This document shows positions 58,501 through 64,000 of a stretch of DNA of 64,000 nucleotides, piece by piece. Location of the stretch: assembly GCA_028278205.1 (NCBI GenBank), contig JANQES010000029.1:1-64000 (forward strand), given 5' to 3'. The stretch is from Rhodothermales bacterium. Lineage in GTDB: Bacteria > Bacteroidota > Rhodothermia > Rhodothermales > Bin80. The number at the start of each line of letters is the position of its first letter. Within the stretch, counting starts at the first letter, position 1. The notes beneath the pieces were generated by a model that was not told the DNA's origin, ran no database searches, and saw nothing but the letters and a program-made list of their open reading frames with translations. A program made the position numbers and the translations under genes.

Positions 58501-58810
58501 CGACGAGACGGATCCCGGCCCGCTCGACATGGAATTTCGCCGTCAGGTTTTTCTGATTTACAAGGAGATTCTGCACAACATCGTCCGGCACGCGCAGGCG
58601 GCCTCGGTAGAGATTGCCGTCAGCCAACACCAAAAAAACTTCACCCTTCGCGTGACGGACGACGGCGTCGGCTTTGATCCTTCTGATGTGCAGCGAGGCC
58701 ACGGCCTGCGCAACCTGCGCCGCCGCGCCGAAACGATGGGCGCGCGCCTGGAGATCGCCAGCCAACCGGGCGCTGGAACACAGATCATCTTGACCGTAAA
58801 AATGGCATAA
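55565..58810 (+). CDS. Giant sensor histidine kinase: FG-GAP, Reg_prop, Y_Y_Y, HisKA_3
   Basis: A 1081-residue two-component sensor. After a signal peptide come about seven FG-GAP-type propeller repeats (residues 30-420; each with DxFG and VGAxGAD-like VIIGAPGHDAAGPNAGAAYLF), then a Reg_prop propeller (430-750; DREGFLWFGAYDGLHRYDG, DRTGRLWIGTEDGLNRFD, DRDGVLWTGTNGRLYRYD, DRDSIVWIGTRDGLYRKD), a Y_Y_Y domain (FEYAALTFSAPQQNHYRYRIEGYDKDWIDAG), one membrane helix (GLVAVLVVALLAAAYQYRV), HisKA_3 with H895 in IASDLHDDVSSNLSGIA and an HATPase domain (DDGVGFDPS, GHGLRNLRRRAE). The FG-GAP propeller in front of the Reg_prop propeller is uncommon. Partner regulator follows. Confidence 0.92.
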   Translation: MRCHRHRVSCSVVLLALTGLFRPAPAQPITLRADTAPGDAFGYAVALAPPYLLITALGDTDKDGAVYVFRQSTDGWVQEARLVSPETRPAIRFGTHIALDGETVVIGDPGYSEPLSGAGAAYIFERTENGIWRLVKTLLPPTPQIANSYGQVAIKGDTVLVGATGADGPLERQGAVYLYARHHGGDEAWGYITTLTAPDGAFEDRFGAGLGVQGSRVIIGAPGHDAAGPNAGAAYLFTRDPLRPDPRPFTTKLTTLETTRDVFFGTSLAMQNDLIVVGAANADGKSLKSGAAYLFARRDSKTDAWQQIARLTAPDGVRDDRFGAALAMEEDLIVAGAPGADGLGVDTGALYVFARQAETPTTWKQIAKLTAPSGSDNDAFARALALRDGLLLVGAPGAFSRAGAAYLYDLSKPLATELLSFERLPHPDPKAPNPAVVEAMLQDREGFLWFGAYDGLHRYDGYAFKSYRHDPDDATSLSPGATLALREDRTGRLWIGTEDGLNRFDHQQERFIRYALPADSTYPRQSIRILFEDRDGVLWTGTNGRLYRYDAAHDRFEPYTPFTGPPEHLDERYISGIQQDRNGHLWVLAKNLWENRASLFQIDLAQDTVTRYALAPEWGQVGPFLIDSRNNFWIKAPAPVSFPPDARGVLHPRETPVEAAHWTFFEDRDSIVWIGTRDGLYRKDPASPAPTVHRILPSGGANFIHSVYQVRSGRLLIGTGNGVYQTNTHLTHPAAATSYRPPVLLTALHVSNRAGTTPRMPYGLDRLTLSYQDYSFAFEYAALTFSAPQQNHYRYRIEGYDKDWIDAGTRRFATYSNVPPGRYTLQVEVISAEGVPETEHLALPLIITPAFWQTWWFRGLVAVLVVALLAAAYQYRVRRLLEMERMRLRIASDLHDDVSSNLSGIALMSQIVEQQPGLAPEHRHQLSRIAGTAQQTVEDLRNIVWLVDPGHDRLDDLLLKMKDTAATLLNGTAYSFHVGDETDPGPLDMEFRRQVFLIYKEILHNIVRHAQAASVEIAVSQHQKNFTLRVTDDGVGFDPSDVQRGHGLRNLRRRAETMGARLEIASQPGAGTQIILTVKMA

Positions 58811-58872
58811 ACGTGTGATAGCGTACGCGATCCCTGCTTCTTACGTTGGATAGCATCCCGGAAGTTATCCAC

Positions 58873-59580
58873 ATGGCCATGACTCCACCCACCCTCCCCC
58901 CGCCTCAGCGACGCGTGGAATCCTCTCTCGCCCCTCCGCAGCCCGACGTGCTCACGATCTGGATCGTCGAAGACAATGACCTGTTGCGGGAGTCCATTGC
59001 TCACGTCCTCAACCAGACGCCGGGCCTGTGCTGCCCGCTCGACGTGGCCACCTGCGAAACGGCCCTCGCCGCCCTCGACGACGGCGCGGTGCCCGAAATC
59101 ATCCTGCTCGACATCGGCCTGCCCGGCATGAGCGGCATCGACGGCATCGCCCCCATCCACGCCCGCTCGCCGTCGACGCAGGTGCTCATGCTGACCGTCC
59201 ATGAAGACCGTGACAACGTCTTCGAAGCCCTCTGCGCCGGGGCTTCGGGCTATCTTCTCAAACCGGCTTCGCCCGCCAGGATCGTCGAAGCCATCGAAGA
59301 CATCCGCCGGGGCGGCTCGCCGATGAGCGCGCAGATCGCCCGCAAAGTGCTCGACATGTTTACCCGCCTGGCCGTGCCGCAGAAAGACTACGGCCTCAGC
59401 CAACGCGAGCGCGAGGTGCTCCATTTGCTCGTCGATGGCCTGACGCAAAAACGCATCGCCGAGCATCTGTTTTTGAGCGAGCACACCATCAACACCCACA
59501 TCCGGAATATCTACGCCAAGTTGCACGTCCACTCCCGTAGCGGGGCCGTGGCCAAAGCCCTGCGCGAACGGCTCATCTAA
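58873..59580 (+). CDS. NarL/FixJ-type response regulator
   Basis: A 235-residue regulator: receiver with WIVEDNDLLRESI, D80 in IILLDIGLPGMSGIDGI and YLLKPASP, and a LuxR-type HTH at the end (LSQREREVLHLLVDGLTQKRIAEHLFLSEHTINTHIRNIYAKLHVHSR). It lies 62 bp after the HisKA_3 kinase and is its obvious partner. I choose ATG 58873 over an upstream TTG at 58846; a DnaA-box-like TTATCCACA (58865-58873) overlaps it, probably by chance. Target genes unknown. Confidence 0.92.
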   Translation: MAMTPPTLPPPQRRVESSLAPPQPDVLTIWIVEDNDLLRESIAHVLNQTPGLCCPLDVATCETALAALDDGAVPEIILLDIGLPGMSGIDGIAPIHARSPSTQVLMLTVHEDRDNVFEALCAGASGYLLKPASPARIVEAIEDIRRGGSPMSAQIARKVLDMFTRLAVPQKDYGLSQREREVLHLLVDGLTQKRIAEHLFLSEHTINTHIRNIYAKLHVHSRSGAVAKALRERLI

Positions 59581-59608
59581 TTTTATTTGCCCGTGGGGCA
59601 AATAAAAA
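59581..59608. terminator. Hairpin after the response regulator
   Basis: TTTTATTTGCCC at 59581-59592 pairs with GGGGCAAATAAAA at 59595-59607, directly after the TAA. No T-run on the plus strand beyond the stem. Confidence 0.6.
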
Positions 59609-59693
59609 ATGGCATGTTCATGTGATACCGCCGGAAGGATCTCAGAATTAGCTTATTACCCATCTCCTGGTCTGCTAATCCCTGGTGCTCCCG

Positions 59694-60296
59694 ATGGCCA
59701 CGCCCTTCCTACGCCGCTCCGGTTACGCGTTCGTTTGCCTGCTCCTGAGCCTCACGCTCGCCTCGTGCGACGCTATCTTTAATGAGACCGATGCCCGATG
59801 CGGCCGGAAAAATGAATTAAAGGTCGAGGTGATCAGGCAACCCGATTATCCAACAAGTCCGCCCGATTTCAACACACAGTACATCTTTTTCACCGAAATG
59901 GTGACAGAGCTAGAAGGGAATACGCGCCGGTTTACGGTCCAATCAACGTTCAGGAATGTCTGCACACACGAGCATGCAAAGGCGCAATTCACTGCCTCCG
60001 CCAGAATCAATAATCAACTCCCGTTGACCGTGAAGGCGCGCGCTGATTGGGGCTTACTCTTCGGCACAGAAATCCCTCTTGAATTGAGAACCAGCACTTC
60101 GTCGTGGTTTTGGGTATCGCAAGAGATAGACATCGGCCTGGAGCAGGTCTATGAAGACGGCCCCGGCCTGTACTTCGTGACCTTTGAGGTTTCTTTTCTT
60201 ACGTTAGGAGATGAGCAGCGAGATAGAGACTGGCTTGCAGATTCATTCCAGTTCTATGCACGACTGGAGACAACCTATTTCGAGCACCAGGAATAA
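59694..60296 (+). CDS. Lipoprotein of unknown function
   Basis: A 200-residue protein with lipoprotein signal (RSGYAFVCLLLSLTLASC, lipobox LASC). The rest is beta-rich with conserved-looking FFTEMVTELEGNTRRFTVQSTFRNVCTHEHAKAQFTASARI and LYFVTFEVSFLTLGDEQRDRDW. No family is recognised. ATG at 59694 preferred over GTG 59685. Codon use is lower in GC than the genes around it. Confidence 0.65.
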   Translation: MATPFLRRSGYAFVCLLLSLTLASCDAIFNETDARCGRKNELKVEVIRQPDYPTSPPDFNTQYIFFTEMVTELEGNTRRFTVQSTFRNVCTHEHAKAQFTASARINNQLPLTVKARADWGLLFGTEIPLELRTSTSSWFWVSQEIDIGLEQVYEDGPGLYFVTFEVSFLTLGDEQRDRDWLADSFQFYARLETTYFEHQE

Positions 60297-60374
60297 CCAT
60301 AGCCTATCCCGATTCGGTTGACGGACGAAGCAATCTCTTCGGTATGGAACCGGCAGTGCTTGAGGCTTTGACCG

Positions 60375-62057
60375 CTACTCGTTGCGCCGGGACGGGCGCA
60401 GGAAGCTCAACGCCACCCCCACGATGAGCACCGTGACGGCACCGATGACGTTGTGCCAGAGGAACGATACGTCCGGTGCGCCAAAGGTCACGGCGGCTAC
60501 CACGCCCATCCCAGACAACAAGCCAATGAAAGCGCCGATTCCACGGGCGCGAGGGATCATTGCCAGCAGAAAGACGCCCAGAATCGAGCCGTAGAAGAAC
60601 GAGCCGAAGCGGTTGACCACCTCGATGAGCGACCCCAGCGTGGCGGCATACGTGGCAACGACACACGCAAAGATGCCCCAGAAAGCCGTCGCCAGCTTCG
60701 ACACCTTCAGGTAATGCGCGTCTGTGGCTTCGGGGCGGAACCATCGCCGGTAAAAATCGATGACCGTGGCGGTCGATAGCGAGTTGAGTTCGGCGGCGAT
60801 GCTAGACATGGCGGCGGCCATCACCGCTGCGATGAAAAGTCCGACGAGTCCGAGGGGAAGCTCGCGCAGCACGAAGCCGGGGATGATATAGTTGACGTCC
60901 CGGCTGCTCTCGCCCGTCACATCCTCGGCCAGGGCCAGGGCGTCGTCTCGGATCTCCAGGACGTCGGCTTCGCGGGCGCGGAAGGTTTCCATCGCCTGCG
61001 CCTCGGCAGCCATGTCGCCGTTGTCGCGGGCGTCGGCCACGGCGCGGGCGGCGGCCTCGCGGCTGGTGAAAGCCTCCTGAAAACGAGATTCCAACGCGCT
61101 GTACTGGGTCTCCTGCGCGGCGCGGACCTGGGCTTCGTGGGCCGGATTGTGGAGCAGCGGCGGGGCCTGGAAGAGGTAAAAGACGAAGACCAGCACGCCC
61201 ACCAGCAGCACCAGCGCCTGAAGCGGAATCTTCCAGTAGGCGCTCATCAACAGCGAACTCTTGGCCTCGTCCACCGAGCGCGCCGTCAGGTAGCGCTGCA
61301 CCTGGCTCTGGTCCGTCCCGAAATACGAGAGCATCAAAAACGTTCCGCCGATGACGCCCGACCAGAAGGTGTAGGTCTCGTTGATGTTGAACGAGAAATC
61401 GAACGTTTTCAGCCGTCCGGTAGAGCCGGCGATGCGCAGCGCGTCGTCGGCGCCCACGGGCATCTTGTAGAGCAACACCACGACGACGGCCAGCAGCGCA
61501 AAAACGATGAGCACCATCTGCTTCACATCGGCCCAGGTAACGGCCTGCACGCCGCCGATCATCGTGTAGATGACCGTCGGGATGCCGATCAGGGCGACGG
61601 TCCAGAGGAGATCCCACCCGAAGACGGCGGAGAAGACCACCCCCGGCGCCGCGAGGATCGTCCCGCACGACATCCCCCGCGAGAGCAAAAACAGGAAGCT
61701 CGTCAGCGAGCGCGTCTTGGCGTCGAAGCGGCGTTCGAGGTATTCGTAGGCGGTGAAGACCTTGGATTTGTGCAGGAACGGCACCAGCGTCACGCCGAGA
61801 ATCACCATGGCCAGCGGCAGGCCGAAGTAGAATTGGATGAAGCGGATGCCGTCGGTAGCGCCCTGGCCGGTGGTGCCGATCATCGTCACCGCCGAGAGTT
61901 GCGTGGCCATCACTGACAGGCCGACGGCCCACCAAGGCAGGCTTTTGTTCGCCAGAAAATAGCCTTCGATCTCGGTAGTGCCCTTCGAGCGGCGGATGCC
62001 GTCCCACATCACATAGGCGATGTATCCGACGACGATGATCCAGTTGATAGGATGCAT
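60375..62057 (-). CDS. Sodium:solute symporter (SSS family)
   Basis: A 560-residue transporter with about 13 membrane helices. WAVGLSVMATQLSAVTMIGTTGQGATDG in helix 2, GGVQAVTWADVKQMVLIVFALLAVV and AAVMAAAMSSIAAELNSLSTATVIDFYRRWF are SSS signatures, including the Na+-site serines in the last. A soluble helical insertion of about 80 residues (NPAHEAQVRAAQETQYSALESRFQEAFTSREAAARAVADARDNGDM) sits between helices in the middle. The substrate cannot be read from sequence. A 40-residue membrane micro-protein is encoded just upstream on the same strand. Confidence 0.92.
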   Translation of the reverse strand: MHPINWIIVVGYIAYVMWDGIRRSKGTTEIEGYFLANKSLPWWAVGLSVMATQLSAVTMIGTTGQGATDGIRFIQFYFGLPLAMVILGVTLVPFLHKSKVFTAYEYLERRFDAKTRSLTSFLFLLSRGMSCGTILAAPGVVFSAVFGWDLLWTVALIGIPTVIYTMIGGVQAVTWADVKQMVLIVFALLAVVVVLLYKMPVGADDALRIAGSTGRLKTFDFSFNINETYTFWSGVIGGTFLMLSYFGTDQSQVQRYLTARSVDEAKSSLLMSAYWKIPLQALVLLVGVLVFVFYLFQAPPLLHNPAHEAQVRAAQETQYSALESRFQEAFTSREAAARAVADARDNGDMAAEAQAMETFRAREADVLEIRDDALALAEDVTGESSRDVNYIIPGFVLRELPLGLVGLFIAAVMAAAMSSIAAELNSLSTATVIDFYRRWFRPEATDAHYLKVSKLATAFWGIFACVVATYAATLGSLIEVVNRFGSFFYGSILGVFLLAMIPRARGIGAFIGLLSGMGVVAAVTFGAPDVSFLWHNVIGAVTVLIVGVALSFLRPSRRNE

Positions 62058-62064
62058 AACGACG

Positions 62065-62187
62065 TTAGACGTGATACCGGAGTTGGAGGAGCCAGAGCAG
62101 CAACAACGTGAAGACCTGGACGGCCATCACCGCGAGCAGTGTGCGGCGAAAGCTGCGGGATTTAGAGGGTGATTCGGGCGCAGACAT
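62065..62187 (-). CDS. 40-residue membrane micro-protein before the symporter
   Basis: Minus-strand ATG (62187) to TAA (62065-62067) encodes MSAPESPSKSRSFRRTLLAV and continues as a single membrane helix (MAVQVFTLLLLWLLQL) ending RYHV. Seven bases separate it from the symporter start, so the two are almost certainly one operon. Small single-helix proteins next to SSS transporters are known to act as accessory subunits in some cases, which is the likely role but unproven. Confidence 0.6.
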   Translation of the reverse strand: MSAPESPSKSRSFRRTLLAVMAVQVFTLLLLWLLQLRYHV

Positions 62188-62227
62188 GGGCGATCCGGAT
62201 AGGCGGGCGATGGAGGCGAGGACACTA

Positions 62228-62315
62228 ATGAATTTTGACGTTCGAACTTCGGTACTACGGCACCGGCATCCTCAAGGCCGAAGACATCCAACGGGTTTCC
62301 CTGCCAAAATTCATT
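62228..62315. repeat. ATGAATTTTGAC-ended inverted-repeat element (copy A)
   Basis: Begins ATGAATTTTGAC (62228-62239) and ends CAAAATTCAT (62306-62315). The interior has smaller hairpins but no frame. Shares both ends with 6703-6760. Confidence 0.65.
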
Positions 62316-62349
62316 AAATCGGGCTTCGCCCGTGAAAGCGGCACCCGTT

Positions 62350-62432
62350 ATGAATTTTGACACGCCAACGCTGATAAAGACGAGGCGTGTTGGAATAGCT
62401 CAAGGCGTACGAGGTCGATGGTCAAAATTCAT
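62350..62432. repeat. ATGAATTTTGAC-ended inverted-repeat element (copy B)
   Basis: Begins ATGAATTTTGAC (62350-62361) and ends GTCAAAATTCAT (62421-62432); an inner ACACGCCAAC/GGCGTGTTGG pair is also present. Confidence 0.65.
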
Positions 62433-62557
62433 CAGGCGAGGTAACTTGGAGGTTGTTAGCGGGGTTCCCTGCCCAAACCCAGCGTGATGCCTGTTGTTTT
62501 TAAACAAGAGTACGTGATGCTTGAAAGCTATGTACAAAATATGTAACTTTACACAAA

Positions 62558-63805
62558 ATGACACGGCCTTCTAAGAACACAATGAACTACGCAATCACCT
62601 ATCCAGGCAAGATCCCGGAACAAGACATATTAACCTTTACCCCGGCAGCCTCCTTGTCTTTGAAGGAGACTGTCGGGCCGTTGCATGGCAAGCCTTCGAA
62701 CAAGCTGATAAAGGGGGATAACCTTTTCACGCTTAAAGCACTCTATAATGATCCTAAAGTCCGCGGCCATGTGCGCCTCATCTACATTGATCCACCGTAC
62801 TCTACGCAGAGGGTCTTCAGAACCAAAAGTGTTTGGTACCAAGATCATGTAGAGCTTGAAGACGACGCACATGCCTACGAGGATACGCTATCAGGGGAGG
62901 AATACATAGAATTCATCAGGCAGCGTCTGGTTTTCTTGCGCGAACTGCTTAGTCCCGATGGCACAATCTACGTACACCTGGACGACAAGATGGCTTTCGC
63001 TATCAAAGTCATCATGGATGAACTATTTGGCCCTAATAATTTTAGAAACTGGATCACACGTCGGAAATGCAGTTCCAAAAACTACACCAGTAAGCAGTTC
63101 GGCAATATCACGGATTACCTCATCTGCTATTCGAAATTCCGAAATCCGGTTTGGAACCAACCATACCGGGCCTGGGATGAAAAACATGCAGCCAGGGAGT
63201 ATCCGCGCATCGAAAAAGATACAGGCCGCCGTTATAAGCCGGTACCTGTCTATGCACATGGTGTACGGAATGGAGATACCGGGAAACCGTGGCGCGGCAT
63301 GATGCCGCCGAAAGGAAAGCACTGGTTCACCAGCCCGGAGAACCTGGACAAGCTAGATGCTGAAGGCCGTATTTATTGGAGCCCGACCGGCAATCCACGC
63401 AAGAAAGTGTATCTCGATGAAAGTCCAGGCGTCTCCTATACCGATCTTTGGATGAATTTCAGAGATGCACACAACCAAAATGTCTCTGTGACAGGCTATC
63501 CAACGGAGAAAAACCTGGATATGCTCAAGATGATTATACAGGCCTCTTCCAATGAGGGTGACCTCATTCTCGACGGCTTCGTTGGATCAGGAACGACGCT
63601 AGACGCAGCAGCAGCGCTAAAGAGGCACTGGATTGGGATTGATTCATCCGACCTTGCGATTCAGGTGTGCAGAGATCGGCTCGCAACACAACTCACGAAC
63701 ACCGCTCCTGATCTTTTCAACAACGAACACAATCCAAGTTTTGCTGTACTGGAGGCGGAGGTTGAACAATCAAATATTACTCCCCGAGAAGCCATTGCCT
63801 CGTGA
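62558..63805 (+). CDS. Site-specific DNA methyltransferase (N4/N6, beta class)
   Basis: A 415-residue amino-methyltransferase. The catalytic motif IV is IDPPYST (DPPY at 78-81) and the AdoMet motif I, DGFVGSGTTLDAAAALKRHWIGID, comes near the C-terminus, the order of the beta class. NLFTLKALYNDPKVRGHVRLIY and LSPDGTIYVHLDDKMAFAIKVIMDELFG are also typical of restriction-modification enzymes. GC content is visibly lower than in the rest of the window, suggesting horizontal transfer. A second start at 62582 (MNYAITYP) is possible. A convergent frame overlapping its 3' end may be the partner nuclease. Confidence 0.88.
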   Translation: MTRPSKNTMNYAITYPGKIPEQDILTFTPAASLSLKETVGPLHGKPSNKLIKGDNLFTLKALYNDPKVRGHVRLIYIDPPYSTQRVFRTKSVWYQDHVELEDDAHAYEDTLSGEEYIEFIRQRLVFLRELLSPDGTIYVHLDDKMAFAIKVIMDELFGPNNFRNWITRRKCSSKNYTSKQFGNITDYLICYSKFRNPVWNQPYRAWDEKHAAREYPRIEKDTGRRYKPVPVYAHGVRNGDTGKPWRGMMPPKGKHWFTSPENLDKLDAEGRIYWSPTGNPRKKVYLDESPGVSYTDLWMNFRDAHNQNVSVTGYPTEKNLDMLKMIIQASSNEGDLILDGFVGSGTTLDAAAALKRHWIGIDSSDLAIQVCRDRLATQLTNTAPDLFNNEHNPSFAVLEAEVEQSNITPREAIAS

Positions 63806-64000
63806 CTCTGTGATCCAACATCAATAAAGTACAAACCTTGACTCTGCCAGGGTCAATTTGCTCTAAACGGACATAATCACGCCACATCGATCCTAACAAA
63901 AGGCCCGGACCATCGTTAATAAAAAGCACTTTTACGGAGCGTTGCCCTTCTAGAGGTCGATAACCGAGAATTTGGGTAGCGTGTCGTTCATTGCCCTTGG
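63777..64000 (-). CDS. C-terminal part of an unidentified protein, possible restriction enzyme (partial)
   Basis: The minus strand is open from the window edge (frame beginning at 63998) for 73 residues: KGNERHATQILGYRPLEGQR, SVKVLFINDGPGLLLGSMWR and on to RQWLLGE, stopping at 63777-63779. It overlaps the last 29 bp of the methyltransferase tail to tail. Composition matches the AT-rich methyltransferase. A cognate restriction endonuclease is the natural guess given the neighbour, but no nuclease motif is visible in this piece. Confidence 0.5.
   Translation of the reverse strand, partial: KGNERHATQILGYRPLEGQRSVKVLFINDGPGLLLGSMWRDYVRLEQIDPGRVKVCTLLMLDHRVTRQWLLGE

Larger units (their letters stand above)
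62188..62557. other. Intergenic region with two ATGAATTTTGAC-ended elements
   Basis: 370 bp with no gene seen. Two inverted-repeat elements lie at 62228-62315 and 62350-62432. AT content rises toward the methyltransferase, with the AT-rich 62500-62557 a plausible promoter area. Confidence 0.6.

Overview
The window reads as a chromosomal segment of a high-GC (roughly 60%) member of the Rhodothermota/Bacteroidota side of the tree. I infer this from the gene content: a DUF58-BatA-BatB-TPR-BatD-BatE cluster, a DUF5683 protein, energy-transducing TonB paralogues, a serine palmitoyltransferase next to a GNAT-fold ceramide-synthase-like protein, Reg_prop/Y_Y_Y sensor kinases and many lipoproteins. 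No rRNA or tRNA gene was seen, so the taxonomic call is an inference from proteins only.

Layout. 1-3508: yidD and a moaB-like gene, a small DUF6883/DUF4926 cassette flanked by a duplicated moaB 3' end, then a two-membrane-protein plus winged-helix regulator operon behind a promoter buried in a palindrome. 3651-9899: glutamate dehydrogenase, a secreted protein, a histidine-kinase remnant split by a 160-bp MITE, a response regulator, a REC-kinase and a large lipoprotein. 9975-20392: NAD(P)HX repair enzyme, VanZ-like protein, two TonB proteins, rpiA, two MacB/FtsX-type permeases, a DUF5989 micro-protein, a GNAT protein and a UvrD/PcrA helicase. 20960-28320: parA-parB, DUF5683, a glycosyltransferase, the sphingolipid pair and a HAD phosphatase. 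28352-29233: on the minus strand, a consensus sigma-70 promoter, about 880 nt of GC-rich hairpin-dense sequence without a convincing protein, and a textbook intrinsic terminator. This is the strongest candidate for something undescribed. 29787-37036: rhomboid protease, MgtC/DUF4010 protein, a decayed AAA-ATPase/TOPRIM-like pair carrying another small mobile repeat, purQ, yceI and small secreted proteins. 37603-46376: the Bat (aerotolerance-type) operon with a sirtuin inserted in the middle. 46487-51092: a four-SPOR lipoprotein, thymidine kinase and two RDD proteins. 51499-54819: dnaX-ybaB-recR. 54896-55447: hicBA. 55565-59580: a giant FG-GAP/Reg_prop sensor kinase and its NarL-type regulator. 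59694-64000: lipoprotein, sodium:solute symporter with a micro-ORF, and an AT-rich restriction-modification locus cut by the window end.

A second theme is repetitive DNA. Almost every intergenic gap holds one of several families of short (7-, 8- or about 10-bp) tandem repeats arranged as arm-loop-arm hairpins. They often abut a start codon, and in several cases they are read in frame as the first part of a signal peptide. Separately, many genes end in a hairpin whose first arm begins at or in the stop codon. Small inverted-repeat elements with target duplications (5797-5956, 32256-32451) interrupt pseudogenes in a way that lets the pre-insertion sequence be reconstructed.
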